In this document: piece by piece, positions 6,460-8,005 of the stretch
Numbering within the stretch: the stretch's first letter is position 1
How the letters are laid out: every line of letters begins with the position of its first letter
From: Sphaerochaetaceae bacterium
GTDB lineage: Bacteria > Spirochaetota > Spirochaetia > Sphaerochaetales > Sphaerochaetaceae
Direction: 5' to 3'
Assembly: GCA_024405065.1 (NCBI GenBank)
Contig: JAKSPF010000054.1
Span: forward strand, 1-8,005
Length of the DNA stretch: 8,005 nt
Made by a program: the position numbers and the translations under genes
Notes under the pieces: model-generated
Told to the model about the DNA's origin: nothing
What the model saw: the letters and a program-made list of their open reading frames with translations, nothing else
Database searches by the model: none

Positions 6460-8005
6460 ATGAGCAGAAAAACTGATCATATTGTCATTCTTGCAACGTC
6501 AGATATACATGGAAACATTACAGGTTATGATTTTTCCGGAAAAATTTCCTCATCGGGCGGTTTGGCAAGACTGAAAACATATATCCAAGTTTTGAAATCC
6601 TCTGAAGAAGTGATTCTCATTGACGGCGGAGATATGATAGGCGGTTCAGAAATGCTGGATGAAATTTGTCCCGGGCATGCGGGTGAGATTCATCCGGTTA
6701 TTAAGGCTATGAATCTTGTGGGCTATGATGCAGCAACATTGGGAAATCATGATTTTGATTTAGGTACTGACTATTTATTGAAAACGTTTTCGCATGCGAA
6801 CTTTCCGATACTTGCCGCAAATGTCAGAAAGACAGACGGATTTCTGCTTACCGGTAAGAACTATACCATAATAGAACGTAAAGGGGTAAGGGTGGCTGTA
6901 GTGGGTGTTGTGACACCGTTTGTCAAGGTAACGGCAAAGACAGCACAGGGTGTTTCTTCATTGCATTTTTCTCCCGGAGCAGATGCAGTTGCGGAAACTC
7001 TTTCAGAAATAAACGGACAGTATGATGTACTGGTTGTGTCTGCGCATATGGGTGGCTATGGAGAGTATGATTCTGAAAACGGGAGTGACTCGGCATGGTA
7101 TATTGCAGACAAGGTTCCAGATATTGATATTCTTCATATGGCACACACGCACGAAATTGACGTAGGCAGACGCGGTTCAACTGTTTACGGAGAAGTCAGA
7201 GACAGAGCGAACGAGATTCTGAGGTTTGATGTTTATTTGGGTGAAGACGGAAAACCGTTGCATACAGATTGTCGCATTGTAAAGCTTGAGGATTATGAGC
7301 CTTGTTCCGAGATAACTGAAGATTCCGTTATTGTCCGTATTCAGAACGAGACTGCGGAATATTTTTCAAGCGGAATGCATAAAAAAGACGATTCTCCCGT
7401 TATCGGTGAAGCTGCAGATACATTTCAGCCGGAGAATACCGATCCGGAAGTTCCTGTTGCTCGCTTGCGGGAAACACCGGTGACAAATCTTATCAATCGC
7501 GTTCAACTTGAAAAATCCGGAGCCGATATCTCGGTTTGTTCTCTTTTCAATCCGTATTGTGATATTAAAAAAGGACCGATTACAAAGAAGCAGGTTAAAG
7601 ATATCTATGAGTTTGAAAATTATCTTGTGACCGTTGAAATTACAGGAAAAGAATTGAAAAATTATCTTGAGTCAAATGCCTGCTGCTATGAAACGGTAAA
7701 TCGGGAAAACCCGTATTTAAGGCTTAACCGGAATTATTCTCCGTTTCTTCAGGATTATTTTTCCGGTGTTTCATACGAGATATATGTGAAGAACGAAGCG
7801 GGAAACAGAATAAGAAATATCAGGGTTCACGGCAGTCACGTCAGTGAAAATCAGAGGTTCATTCTTGCCGTCAGTAATTACAGGTACAATACAACACTGA
7901 AAAAGAACGGGATTGTATCTGCAAACAAACTGTGGCAGTCTGAAATGACAATACGCGAAATGATTGAAGATTATATTACGCATAACAGTCCGTTAAAACC
8001 GGAAC
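6460..8005 (+). CDS. Metallophosphatase/5'-nucleotidase family enzyme, 3' end missing
   Basis: Member of the 5'-nucleotidase / 2',3'-cyclic-nucleotide phosphodiesterase (UshA/CpdB/YfkN) family, which hydrolyses phosphate esters of nucleotides with two metal ions. Numbered from 6460, the metallophosphoesterase domain shows SDIHGN (D15, H17), DGGD (D58), GNHDFD (N96, H97), AH (H196) and AHTH (H229, H231). The last is GHTH in most relatives. The C-terminal substrate-binding domain is clear from NLINRVQLEKSGADISV, KKGPITKKQVKDIYEFEN and VEITGKELKNYLES. The frame is open for 515 codons to the window edge and appears close to its natural end (MTIREMIEDYI). There is no signal peptide, so the enzyme is predicted to be cytoplasmic, whereas UshA and CpdB are periplasmic. 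An ATG nine bases earlier (6451) lies only one base after AAGGAG, so 6460 is preferred. Substrate choice between nucleotide monophosphates and cyclic nucleotides cannot be decided. Confidence 0.85.
   Translation, partial: MSRKTDHIVILATSDIHGNITGYDFSGKISSSGGLARLKTYIQVLKSSEEVILIDGGDMIGGSEMLDEICPGHAGEIHPVIKAMNLVGYDAATLGNHDFDLGTDYLLKTFSHANFPILAANVRKTDGFLLTGKNYTIIERKGVRVAVVGVVTPFVKVTAKTAQGVSSLHFSPGADAVAETLSEINGQYDVLVVSAHMGGYGEYDSENGSDSAWYIADKVPDIDILHMAHTHEIDVGRRGSTVYGEVRDRANEILRFDVYLGEDGKPLHTDCRIVKLEDYEPCSEITEDSVIVRIQNETAEYFSSGMHKKDDSPVIGEAADTFQPENTDPEVPVARLRETPVTNLINRVQLEKSGADISVCSLFNPYCDIKKGPITKKQVKDIYEFENYLVTVEITGKELKNYLESNACCYETVNRENPYLRLNRNYSPFLQDYFSGVSYEIYVKNEAGNRIRNIRVHGSHVSENQRFILAVSNYRYNTTLKKNGIVSANKLWQSEMTIREMIEDYITHNSPLKPE

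Noticed and set aside
6923..7180. Minus-strand open frame of 85 codons
   Set aside because: Antisense to the metallophosphatase, whose metal-binding motifs AH and AHTH are encoded in this stretch on the plus strand.

Overview
The window reads as ordinary chromosomal DNA of moderately low G+C content (roughly 40% by eye). It comes from a bacterium that uses strong purine-rich ribosome binding sites and carries large cell-surface lipoproteins. Two adjacent lipoprotein signal peptides, a surface protein with a beta-helix region and 'GGTF' motifs, a regulator with an excisionase-like N-terminus and a LuxR-type C-terminus, and an acyltransferase fused to a zinc ribbon together suggest a host-associated spirochaete such as Treponema. 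A Firmicute is the main alternative. This is an inference from style, not from a marker gene.

Layout. Positions 1-104 hold no assignable gene. Positions 105-1286 (minus) encode a PlsC-type acyltransferase with a C-terminal zinc ribbon and a possible PH-like domain. A Rho-independent terminator at 1420-1460 separates it from a two-gene lipoprotein operon on the same strand: a 248-residue cysteine-rich lipoprotein (4099-4845, first gene) and an 864-residue beta-helix lipoprotein (1486-4080, second gene), 18 bases apart. Positions 4846-5082 are a compact divergent control region with three separate inverted-repeat structures. Positions 5083-6261 (plus) encode the two-HTH regulator. After a 198-base gap, a metallophosphatase/5'-nucleotidase family gene starts near 6460 (plus) and runs off the right edge still open.

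How the parts may work together. The most interesting unit is the divergon at 1486-6261. A regulator with DNA-binding motifs at both ends faces an operon for two surface-exposed lipoproteins, and the shared intergenic region holds two operator-like palindromes. One lies in the spacer of the predicted regulator promoter; the other overlaps the predicted lipoprotein promoter. The simplest model is an autoregulated regulator that controls a two-component surface structure, perhaps an adhesin or a glycan-contacting complex. Nothing in the sequence proves this. The nucleotidase downstream of the regulator may be co-transcribed with it, because no terminator is visible between them, or may have its own promoter. 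The acyltransferase appears to be an independent lipid-metabolism gene.

No rRNA, tRNA, CRISPR array, transposase, integrase, defence gene or origin was recognised.
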